Assembly: GCA_003456155.1 (NCBI GenBank)
Contig: DMPC01000194.1
Span: forward strand, 625 to 5,851
Reading direction: 5' to 3'
DNA: 5,227 bases
Origin: Actinomycetota bacterium
GTDB lineage: Bacteria > Actinomycetota > Actinomycetes > S36-B12
Shown: positions 1 to 5,227 of the stretch, piece after piece
How the letters are laid out: every line of letters starts with the position of its first letter
Numbering within the stretch: the first letter of the stretch is position 1
Translations under genes and position numbers: made by a program
The notes under the pieces: generated by a model
The model's database searches: none
Told to the model about the DNA's origin: nothing
What the model saw: the letters and a program-made list of their open reading frames with translations, nothing else

Positions 1-219
1 GGAATGGGCCTTCGGGTTCCGCGGGACGTCGCCATCTCAGGCTTCGACGACTCACCCTTTGCCAAGTCCTTGGACCCAGCGCTCACCACCGTCAGTGTTC
101 CTGCCTACGACATGGGGCGTGCGGCCGCGGACCTGCTGATCCGCGCCATCAAGGGAAACGTCATCGACCAGCCCCACATCGTCCTGCCCACGACGCTGAT
201 GCGCCGCGACTCCGCCTGA
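1..219 (+). CDS. LacI-family transcriptional regulator, C-terminal end (partial)
   Basis: This is the last 72 codons of a gene that begins before the window and stops at TGA 217-219. The translation follows the end of the periplasmic-binding-protein-like sensor domain of LacI/GalR repressors: VPRDVAISGFDD, then LTTVSVPAYDMGRAAADLL, then LPTTLMRRDS near the C terminus. In this family the domain binds a sugar or related effector and releases the N-terminal helix-turn-helix, which lies outside the window, from operator DNA. The effector cannot be deduced from this fragment. It lies upstream of the SDR-GntR-dehydratase unit on the same strand, but 221 bp with its own candidate operator separate them, so I infer a separate transcription unit. 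It could regulate neighbouring sugar genes on either side. Family assignment is secure; specificity is unknown. Confidence 0.93.
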   Translation, partial: GMGLRVPRDVAISGFDDSPFAKSLDPALTTVSVPAYDMGRAAADLLIRAIKGNVIDQPHIVLPTTLMRRDSA

Positions 220-358
220 GCTGTTGCCGCGTCCCCCCGCGCGCTACCGGGGAGCGTCGACCGACCGGGGGAACCACCAGTGCGGGCGCATCTCCCCGCA
301 GCCAGCGGACCAGGGACGTCGCTCGGATCTGGTGGCACCCGTTTTCGCAAAAATAGTA

Positions 359-385
359 CATCATACTGGTCAGACCAGTATGATG
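359..385. promoter_or_regulatory. Perfect 27-bp palindrome, candidate FadR/GntR-type operator
   Basis: Thirteen-base arms (359-371 and 373-385) are perfectly complementary around a single A at 372. The core ACTGGTCAGACCAGT matches the TGGTCnGACCA pattern known for FadR-subfamily GntR regulators (for example E. coli FadR). The site lies 55 bp upstream of the SDR start in a locally AT-rich patch (about 341-385). The second gene of the downstream unit encodes a FadR-subfamily protein, so I infer autoregulation of the unit. TATGAT (379-384) in the right arm is a reasonable -10 hexamer, which would let a bound dimer block RNA polymerase. I see no convincing -35 hexamer at normal spacing, so the promoter itself is tentative. 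The symmetry also gives TATGAT on the other strand, but no gene reads leftward from here. Confidence 0.75.
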
Positions 386-392
386 AGCGGGT

Positions 393-417
393 CCCGAGGG
401 CAGCAGCAGGACTCGGG
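393..417 (+). other. Inverted repeat in the probable leader of the SDR operon
   Basis: CCCGAG (393-398) can pair with CTCGGG (412-417) around a 13-nt loop that contains CAGCAGCAG. It sits between the candidate operator and the GGAGGAA ribosome binding site (432-438), so it would lie in the 5' leader of the transcript if transcription starts just after the TATGAT hexamer. The stem is short, and such repeats arise readily in GC-rich DNA. A role in mRNA folding or stability is possible but not supported by anything else visible. Confidence 0.25.
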
Positions 418-440
418 CTCACTTCGTTCGTGGAGGAATC

Positions 441-1223
441 GTGGAGACGGCCGGACGGCGGATTCTCATCACCGGTGGTGCCGGTGCCCTCGGCTCCGTG
501 TCCGCCAGAGTTCTCGCAGATGCCGGCGCACGAGTGGCCGTCAGCGACGTGCTTGCCCCCGACGAGGCGCAGGCCCGCGTCGGGGATCCGCGAGTGGCGT
601 ACATAGAAGCCGATAGTTCGACGGCCAAGGGTGTCGCCACCCTGGTTGAGGCAACCGCAGGCGCTCTCGGCACCCCGACCGACGTCGTCCTGATGGCGGC
701 GGTGGTGCGCCCGGGAGGCCTCCTCGACCAGACAGCCGAGGACATCGAGGCGACGCTGCGCGTGAACGTGACGGCAGCGCTGCTCACCGCACAGGCCTTC
801 GTCCGCCAGTGGGTCGATCTCGGCGTTACCGGGAACCTGGTATTCGTGAGCTCCTGGGTCCAGGACGTCCCGTGGCCCGGCATCGCCCCCTACTCAGCGA
901 GCAAGGCGGCCCTTCGTTCGGTGGCGCGGTCGTTCGCACGCGAGTTCGCGGCGAAGGGAATCCGCGCCAACATCCTGGCTCCGGGAATCGTGGGCACCGG
1001 AATGGCCAAGCACCAGTGGGACACGGAGCCGGATTATCGGCGACGGGCTGCACGCGCTATTCCGCTCGGCTCGCTCCAGACCCCTCAGTCTGTGGCCGAT
1101 GCCTTGGTGTTCCTGTGCTCACCGATGTCCTCGTACATGACCGGGTCAACCCTGCTCATCGACGGCGGCGCGAGCTTGTACCCCTTGGACCCCGATGAGG
1201 TGGCCGATGGACCAGCCGACTGA
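441..1223 (+). CDS. SDR-family NAD-dependent oxidoreductase, probable sugar/sugar-acid dehydrogenase
   Basis: The 260-residue protein has the length and plan of a classical short-chain dehydrogenase/reductase: one Rossmann domain, expected to be soluble and oligomeric. Visible motifs are TGGAGALG (residues 11-18) for the cofactor pyrophosphate, Asp36 at the end of beta-2 (favours NAD over NADP), Asn109 in RVNVTAALLTAQ, Ser138, and Tyr151-x3-Lys155 in PYSASK, giving a complete Asn-Ser-Tyr-Lys tetrad. APG follows at 179-181 and the typical end YMTGSTLLIDGG. Two oddities: the glycine motif lacks the usual Gly at its sixth position, and the NNAG motif is replaced by MAAV (85-88). The GTG start follows GGAGGAA (432-438) at rather short spacing; no better start is nearby. 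It is first in a unit with a GntR regulator and an acid-sugar dehydratase, so I infer oxidation of a sugar to its lactone/acid or keto/hydroxy interconversion of a sugar acid. The substrate is unknown. Confidence 0.92.
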   Translation: METAGRRILITGGAGALGSVSARVLADAGARVAVSDVLAPDEAQARVGDPRVAYIEADSSTAKGVATLVEATAGALGTPTDVVLMAAVVRPGGLLDQTAEDIEATLRVNVTAALLTAQAFVRQWVDLGVTGNLVFVSSWVQDVPWPGIAPYSASKAALRSVARSFAREFAAKGIRANILAPGIVGTGMAKHQWDTEPDYRRRAARAIPLGSLQTPQSVADALVFLCSPMSSYMTGSTLLIDGGASLYPLDPDEVADGPAD

Positions 1224-2031
1224 CAGGCCCCGGCCATGGACGCGCAACTCGCTTGCCGATCACATTGAGTCCGAGGTCGTTCCGCAGGTGGTGCGGAGCG
1301 GCCGCGCCCTGCCTTCGGAGCGCAGCCTCTCCGAGACGCTCGGCGTATCCCGCTCACTGGTGAGAGAGGTTCTGAGGGGGTTGGAACAACGAGGTCTGGT
1401 GGACATCCTGCCGGGTAAGGGTGTCTACCCTCGACCGCCGAGCACCGACGAAGCGGCTCGCATCATCCGGAGAACGTGTATCGCCGACGGGGTAGGAGTC
1501 AACGACCTCATCGAGTCACGCATCGCGTTGGAGGGGCGGGCGGCCTCCTTCGCGGCACAGCGCTGCACGCCAGACGAAGTGACAGCCCTGGCCCTCACCC
1601 TGGACGATCGCGAGAGCAGCCAGGACTTCGTCACCCAAGCGGCGGCGACGGTCGCTTTCCATGCACTCGTTGTGCGCTGTGCCAGGAACCCGGTACTCAT
1701 CGCACTCCACGCTTCACTAGGCGCTTCGACGTTCGAGTCGATGATCCGTGCTCAGCTCCCGACAGACCTCAGCGCGCAGATCAGTCACGAGGCATGTGAC
1801 GTCGTGGCAGCACTCGCAACAAGGGATGAGCAGCGCACAGCCGAAGCCCTTCTGAGACTCCTTGAGTTGGAGCGTACGTGGATGAACGGCCCCGCCAGCC
1901 GCCCCGAGTCACTGGTGGCCGATGCCCTTCATCGCGCAATGGACGCATCCACCTCCGTGGAGGACTTCGTGACAACAACCATGATCAGGTACTCGCCCAG
2001 CCAAGTCTCCAGAAGGGTCGCGCACGCATGA
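1207..2031 (+). CDS. GntR-family regulator, FadR subfamily (FCD domain)
   Basis: This 274-residue protein has an N-terminal winged helix (about 12-77), with LPSERSLSETLGVSRSLVREVL at residues 35-56 and wing PGKG (69-72), followed by an alpha-helical FCD effector domain (about 95-225). Arg39, Arg49 and Arg53 align with the DNA-contacting arginines of E. coli FadR, which fits the palindrome at 359-385. FCD proteins often bind a metal through Asp-x3-His plus two later His. Here His152 and His194 are kept, but the Asp position is Thr148 and the last His position is Leu218, so half the site is lost. I chose ATG 1207 over ATG 1195 because GAGG (1197-1200) is well placed for it. The gene overlaps the SDR by 17 bp and the dehydratase by 4 bp, indicating co-transcription. 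Likely role: repressor of this unit, released by a sugar acid or pathway intermediate (inference). Confidence 0.92.
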   Translation: MDQPTDRPRPWTRNSLADHIESEVVPQVVRSGRALPSERSLSETLGVSRSLVREVLRGLEQRGLVDILPGKGVYPRPPSTDEAARIIRRTCIADGVGVNDLIESRIALEGRAASFAAQRCTPDEVTALALTLDDRESSQDFVTQAAATVAFHALVVRCARNPVLIALHASLGASTFESMIRAQLPTDLSAQISHEACDVVAALATRDEQRTAEALLRLLELERTWMNGPASRPESLVADALHRAMDASTSVEDFVTTTMIRYSPSQVSRRVAHA

Positions 2032-3224
2032 AGATCGAACGCATCGAGACGATTTGGCACGGGGACTTCCCGAACGTCCTCTTCGTCCTCGTGCACAGTG
2101 ACGGACTGGTGGGCCTGGGTGAGACGTACTACCACGCGGAGGCCGTCGACTCCTACATCCACTCCGTCGCTGCACCACTTCTGGTTGGGCAGGACGCAAC
2201 TCGTATCTCTGCGATCAATCGATCGCTCGAGGGATATGTCGGGTATGCGGGCAGTGGCGTGGAGACTCGCGCCCGCTCCGCGATCGACATCGCCCTGTGG
2301 GACCTTGCTGGCAAGCGTGCCGAACTCCCCCTGCACGACCTGATGGGTGGCCGGGCCCGCGACTCCATCGAGCTCTACAACACGTGCGCCGGCACCCAGT
2401 ACATGAGGAGAGACGGGCAGGCGACGCGCAACTACGGCAGGGGAATCGATGGGCGGTGGGAGGATCTCGACCGGTTCATGACAGAGGCCGGGGAGCTTGC
2501 CGAGGAACTCCTCTCCGAGGGAATCCGAGGGATGAAGATCTGGCCCTTCGATGCGTATGCCGAGATGTCGAACGGAATGCACCTCTCGGCTGATCAGATG
2601 CGGGCTGGACTTGATCCCATCCACAAGATCCGGGAGGCGGTTGGCGATCGGATGAATGTGATGGTGGAGTTGCACGGCCTCTGGTCGCCGTCGACAGCCT
2701 CATCCATCATCAGATCGCTGGAGCCCTACGCCCCCTACTGGGTCGAGGACCCGGTCCGAACGGACGTAGTCGGCGCCCTTCAGGAGGTCCATGCAACTGC
2801 TGCGACCACGGGAACCCTGATCGCCGGAGGCGAGACCGTCACTGGTGCGGCAGGCTTCCTGCCCATGCTTTCCCAGCCCTCGGTGGATGTGGTCACGCTC
2901 GACCTTTCGTGGTGCGGCGGCATCACCCACGCGACTCGTATTGCTGCGCTGGCAGAGTTGCACGGACGTGCGGTTGCCCCACACGACTGCACTGGTCCGG
3001 TGGCACTCACTGCAGCCACTCACCTCTCCGTGGCCGCTCCGAATGCACTCGTGCAGGAGACAGTCCGCTCCACTATGCGAACCTGGTACCAGGACTTTGT
3101 CACCGTGCTCCCACCCGTCACTGCGGGAAGGATCCGACCACCCGAGGGTCCCGGACTCGGAACCGAACTTCAGCCGGACATCCGCACGCGTAATGGGGTC
3201 CGCGTGCGGGTGTCGGTCACGTAG
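2028..3224 (+). CDS. Enolase-superfamily (mandelate racemase/galactonate dehydratase-like) acid-sugar dehydratase
   Basis: The 398-residue protein has the two-domain enolase-superfamily plan: an alpha+beta capping domain (about 1-115, with DGLVGLGE and SAIDIALWDLAGK) and a TIM-barrel domain. Expected catalytic features are visible: Lys170 on the second strand (KIW), metal ligands Glu214, Glu240 (WVEDP) and Glu269 (AGGE), His216 two residues after the first ligand as in galactonate and mannonate dehydratases, an Asp292-His319 dyad (LDLSWCGG, APHD), and Glu344 near the barrel end. The first ligand is normally Asp, so Glu214 is noteworthy. Family members remove water from aldonates or aldarates to give 2-keto-3-deoxy acids using Mg2+; some racemise or cycloisomerise instead. 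The start is ATG 2028, overlapping the regulator's stop as ATGA, with AGAAGGG at 2011-2017. A longer open frame back to 1878 lies inside the regulator gene and lacks family similarity. The substrate is not assignable from sequence alone. Confidence 0.93.
   Translation: MKIERIETIWHGDFPNVLFVLVHSDGLVGLGETYYHAEAVDSYIHSVAAPLLVGQDATRISAINRSLEGYVGYAGSGVETRARSAIDIALWDLAGKRAELPLHDLMGGRARDSIELYNTCAGTQYMRRDGQATRNYGRGIDGRWEDLDRFMTEAGELAEELLSEGIRGMKIWPFDAYAEMSNGMHLSADQMRAGLDPIHKIREAVGDRMNVMVELHGLWSPSTASSIIRSLEPYAPYWVEDPVRTDVVGALQEVHATAATTGTLIAGGETVTGAAGFLPMLSQPSVDVVTLDLSWCGGITHATRIAALAELHGRAVAPHDCTGPVALTAATHLSVAAPNALVQETVRSTMRTWYQDFVTVLPPVTAGRIRPPEGPGLGTELQPDIRTRNGVRVRVSVT
3177..3214 (+). terminator. Strong stem-loop over the 3' end of the dehydratase gene
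   Basis: Bases 3177-3190 pair with 3201-3214 to give a 14-bp stem (nine uninterrupted GC-rich pairs CCGCACGCG/CGCGTGCGG, one T-G wobble, then GACA/TGTC) closing a 10-nt loop at 3191-3200. It ends eight bases before the TAG at 3222-3224, so it forms in the last codons of the mRNA. There is no downstream U tract. In actinobacteria such hairpins can terminate transcription without a U tract or protect mRNA 3' ends, so I propose a terminator or stabiliser. The pairing also folds on the opposite strand except for the wobble, so it could also act on transcripts arriving from the converging esterase gene. Confidence 0.5.
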
Positions 3225-3362
3225 CGAGCACGGCCGACAGGGTCGTAAGAGGGCGGCGAAGCGTCGGGGCGGGCTGCTACCGGTCGTCGCTGTCGGGCCC
3301 CCGAGGCGCGGTCTCGAGCCATCTGTCGCAGTCTCGCTTTCCAGGGCTGGCGTCGTGCGGTT

Positions 3363-3384
3363 TCGAGCGGCCTAGCCGGCTCGA
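3363..3384 (-). terminator. Small stem-loop around the esterase stop codon
   Basis: TCGAGC (3363-3368) pairs with GCTCGA (3379-3384), and GGC (3369-3371) pairs with GCC (3375-3377), leaving base 3378 bulged and the stop codon triplet as the 3-nt loop. On the minus strand it spans the esterase TAG and could help end that transcript in the convergent gap. No U tract follows, and the loop is tight, so this is only a candidate. Confidence 0.25.
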
Positions 3385-4328
3385 GCCGCCAGCCAGTGCA
3401 AGGCGACCGCTACATGGTGGCTATCCCCGCCCTCGTGACCGCTCCAGAAGTACTCCCGTACCTCCTTGGGACCTGCCCACGCGTTGTACGCGGCGTAGCA
3501 GGTCGATGGCGGGCAGACGTCATCCATCATCGCGATCTCGAAGAGCGCAGGAGCGGTTGCGAGGCTCGCCATCACCGTGCCATCCAGAAAAGACAGCGTG
3601 CGTTCCACTGCCTCTGTGTCATGCGGGCGTGCCCGCAGGTAGCTCCTGATCTCGCGGTACGGTTCGGAGTCGGTGATCGACGCTGCGCGGAGCACGTCGC
3701 ACCAGAAGGGCACTCCCACCAAGGCGCCGATGAGGCCTTCACTGAGAGCCGCCGCGGCAATGGTGATGCCGCCTCCTTGACTGCCACCGCCAACAGCGAT
3801 CCGTGATGCATCCACGCCAGGCAGGATGCGAGCGGTGTCCACGGCCCGGGCCGCATCGACGAACACGCGGGCGTAGTAGTGCTCCCCGGGCTCGGTGATG
3901 CCTCGAGTGACGAAGCCTGGCACCTGCGGATTCCCGCTCATTCCCTCATCGGGGGTGTCCGCCCAGCTCTGACCGCGGGTGTCCATCACGAGCGTCGCCC
4001 AGCCGGCCGAGGGCCACAGTGTCCACTCGTGGTGGAGACTGCGTCCCCCGCCGTATCCAATGAACTGAACCAGACAGGGCAGGTCCCCTTGCGCCTCCTT
4101 TGGCGTCAGGAACCAGCCTCGCACTCGATGGCCGTTCGAGCCGCTGAACTCAACATCCCACACGTCAAGCATGGCGAGTTGCGTGTCAACGGGTCTCAGC
4201 ACGGGATCCTGAGCAAGCGCCCGCGCGGAACTGAGTCGCTGGGCCCAGAACTCACGCACATCCGACGCGGGCACGACATTGGTGCGGTGCTCGCGAAGCT
4301 CCGCTATCGGCAGATCTAGCCAGGCCAT
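3372..4328 (-). CDS. Acetyl-xylan esterase / cephalosporin-C deacetylase-family carbohydrate esterase
   Basis: The 318-residue alpha/beta-hydrolase has the usual length of the AXE1 (CE7) family, whose members remove acetyl groups from xylo-oligosaccharides and other small acetylated substrates, often as hexamers in the cytoplasm. The nucleophile is Ser183 in GGGSQGG; Asp269 in MMDDVCPPS and His298 in SGHEGG complete the triad. Tyr92 in GYGGGR matches the oxyanion-hole Tyr, and the family signature RGQ lies at 118-120. No signal peptide is seen, consistent with intracellular action on imported oligosaccharides. I chose ATG 4326-4328 because AGGGAG lies just upstream and MAWLDLPIAELREHR is a normal family N terminus; the frame opens back to 4412, but that stretch belongs to the upstream permease remnant. 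It ends a minus-strand unit behind the permease pseudogene and converges on the dehydratase gene. The exact substrate is unproven. Confidence 0.93.
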   Translation of the reverse strand: MAWLDLPIAELREHRTNVVPASDVREFWAQRLSSARALAQDPVLRPVDTQLAMLDVWDVEFSGSNGHRVRGWFLTPKEAQGDLPCLVQFIGYGGGRSLHHEWTLWPSAGWATLVMDTRGQSWADTPDEGMSGNPQVPGFVTRGITEPGEHYYARVFVDAARAVDTARILPGVDASRIAVGGGSQGGGITIAAAALSEGLIGALVGVPFWCDVLRAASITDSEPYREIRSYLRARPHDTEAVERTLSFLDGTVMASLATAPALFEIAMMDDVCPPSTCYAAYNAWAGPKEVREYFWSGHEGGDSHHVAVALHWLAARAG

Positions 4329-4878
4329 TCCACTCCCTCTCCGTATGCGCTCGCGGCACGTATTGCTTGCGATGCTTGAGGATCTCCTTGCCGCTTCCTG
4401 CGAGGAGCCCACTGACGATGTGCTCCTGGGCGGAAAGAAACCTCACCCTGACGGGCAGCGCTGTGAGCACTGCCTCGGCCGCGAGCACTCCCCAGTTGAC
4501 GTCGCGGAATGACATCGTCCCATAGAGGCCGACCACGGCAGTCTGCACATCGGTGTCGCTCAGGCCGACAAAGGCGATGACCAACTCACCGGAAACCTCG
4601 ACAAGCGCCACAACCGACGCCACCAGTACGAGGATGACGGTTAGGAGGATTCGCGCATGCCCACCCCGATCGAGCATCGCCGCCTCGACGACCTCACGCG
4701 GGATTGTGTTGACGTGCCCGTTCATGAGGTAGGTACTGAAGCCCTGAGCACCACCGCGGCACACGACGGGATGACGAGACCAGGGAGAGTGTGGGTTGAC
4801 CATCCCCACATCATCGGCGCAAGACGGTGCTTCCTCCCCTCGGGCTGCTTCCCGGACAGCACTAGTGTCGCGGCTCAC
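4316..4878 (-). pseudogene. Decayed ABC sugar-transporter permease (MalG-type inner-membrane component)
   Basis: In the frame opened by GTG 4878, residues 45-164 resemble the C-terminal part of a carbohydrate ABC permease: GFSTYLMNGHVNTIPREVVEAA, then AFVGLSDTDVQT, then WGVLAAEAVLTALPV, ending HIVSGLLAGSGK. Intact members have about 270-300 residues and six membrane helices; here only about 25 residues of an apparent cytoplasmic tail precede a scrambled patch and then the EAA loop, so roughly 140 residues with the first helices are missing. The EAA motif has lost its Gly (Arg71) and its Pro (Val84); the next helix appears shortened by several residues; Arg144 and Arg146 sit inside the last helix. 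After GSGK (to 4387) the frame runs on without the expected end. One added G near 4387 would give GDPQASQAIR and a stop at 4316-4318, overlapping the esterase start. I therefore infer an internal deletion, missense decay and a frameshift. GTG 4876-4878 overlaps the upstream stop as GTGA, suggesting the original operon junction survives. Confidence 0.82.
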
Positions 4879-5227
4879 GGGCTCGCTGGAGCCTCGTCGG
4901 GAACCACGCCGCGCGGCAGCACGATTCCGGCCGAGTTGGGGGGGAGATCCACCCAGTTATCGTAAGCCGGCTCCCAGCCACGACCGTCGATGAGGTGCAG
5001 GGCGAGCGCCTCCGTACTCCCGTCGATCGCGACCTTCAGTCGCACCGGTACCTCCGTGTGGTTCGCCAGGGCAACGCCGGGGTGAGAGCCGTCGTCAGGG
5101 GCGAACATCGCGAACGGATGATGCTGCTCCCCCGCCGCGGTGTGCACGGACGCGCCCAGCTCGTCCCGGTACTCCCCGTCCCAGAACCAGCGCCGCCATG
5201 TGGTGCGCAGTTCGTCCATGGACCTGC
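4875..5227 (-). CDS. C-terminal end of a probable glycoside hydrolase-type protein (partial)
   Basis: The frame is open to the right edge of the window, and ATG at 5217-5219 is preceded by in-frame sense codons with only a poor ribosome binding site, so I read this as the last ~117 codons of a longer gene. Stop is TGA 4875-4877. Visible features are an aromatic segment TTWRRWFWDGEYRDELG, then alternating hydrophobic strands HPGVALANHTEVPVRLKVAI and WVDLPPNSAGIVLP. Such beta-rich ends occur in the C-terminal sandwich domains of many glycosidases (clan-D-like and related enzymes), so a hydrolase acting on oligosaccharides fits the neighbouring transporter remnant and esterase. No catalytic residues can be judged from the fragment, and no family is recognised with certainty. 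A free-standing protein of 114 residues starting at 5219 is the less likely alternative. Confidence 0.6.
   Translation of the reverse strand, partial: RSMDELRTTWRRWFWDGEYRDELGASVHTAAGEQHHPFAMFAPDDGSHPGVALANHTEVPVRLKVAIDGSTEALALHLIDGRGWEPAYDNWVDLPPNSAGIVLPRGVVPDEAPASP

Noticed and set aside
235..252. CCCCG/CGGGG hairpin shortly after the LacI-family stop
   Set aside because: Only five pairs with an 8-nt loop and no U tract; expected by chance at this GC content, so not called a terminator.
1878..2027. 50-codon upstream extension of the dehydratase frame
   Set aside because: It lies within the regulator's coding sequence and does not look like an enolase N terminus; MKIERIET at 2028 does, with an ATGA overlap.
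1929..2675. 248-codon open frame on the minus strand opposite the regulator and dehydratase
   Set aside because: It is antisense to two well-recognised genes in GC-rich DNA, has no family resemblance and no sensible ribosome binding site.
3264..3304. TCGGGGC / GCCCCCGA inverted repeat in the convergent gap
   Set aside because: Needs a bulge and a 26-nt loop; weaker than the hairpin at 3177-3214 and not separable from GC-rich background.
2845..3375. 176-codon plus-strand frame running through the convergent gap
   Set aside because: Mostly out-of-frame dehydratase sequence; the residues are Arg/Pro/Ser-rich with no motif. The 147-bp gap itself appears non-coding.
3313..3387. CTCGAGCC occurring twice (3313-3320 and 3380-3387)
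   Set aside because: Eight-base match around a common palindromic hexamer; too short to be a meaningful repeat or attachment site.
4329..4412. 28-codon N-terminal extension of the esterase
   Set aside because: The sequence there is the permease remnant in another frame, and a good ribosome binding site precedes ATG 4328.

Overview
The window is GC-rich with strong third-position GC, tight gene overlaps and GTG/ATG starts. It has the look of a free-living actinobacterium; the genus cannot be told from the sequence. It appears to be part of a carbohydrate-catabolism locus. I see no rRNA, tRNA, CRISPR array, insertion sequence or phage gene.

Left part, plus strand: the last 72 codons of a LacI-family repressor (1-219) are followed by a 221-bp gap. 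The gap contains an AT-rich patch and a perfect 27-bp palindrome (359-385) whose core, ACTGGTCAGACCAGT, resembles operators of FadR-type GntR regulators. A compact three-gene unit follows: an SDR-family NAD-dependent dehydrogenase (441-1223), a GntR/FCD (FadR-subfamily) regulator (1207-2031, overlapping the SDR by 17 bp) and an enolase-superfamily (mandelate racemase-type) acid-sugar dehydratase (2028-3224, joined by an ATGA overlap). The simplest reading is a sugar or sugar-acid oxidation and dehydration module: the SDR oxidises a sugar or interconverts a sugar acid, the dehydratase makes a 2-keto-3-deoxy acid, and the regulator binds the upstream palindrome to control its own operon. The substrate is not determined. 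The kinase and aldolase that would complete such a pathway are not in the window. A strong stem-loop (3177-3214) covers the end of the dehydratase gene.

Right part, minus strand, converging on the first unit: read 5' to 3' from the right edge, it holds the C-terminal end of a protein resembling the beta-rich tail of a glycoside hydrolase-type enzyme (4875-5227). Next is a decayed ABC sugar-transporter inner-membrane gene (4316-4878), joined to it by a GTGA overlap. Last is an apparently intact acetyl-xylan esterase/cephalosporin-C deacetylase-family enzyme (3372-4328). These look like an oligosaccharide uptake and trimming operon in which the permease has lost most of its membrane segments and its reading frame near the end.

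The points most worth following are the palindrome paired with the GntR protein, the regulator's eroded metal site, the unusual Glu in the first metal-ligand position of the dehydratase, and the permease pseudogene between two apparently functional genes. None of these by itself shows a new kind of biological system.
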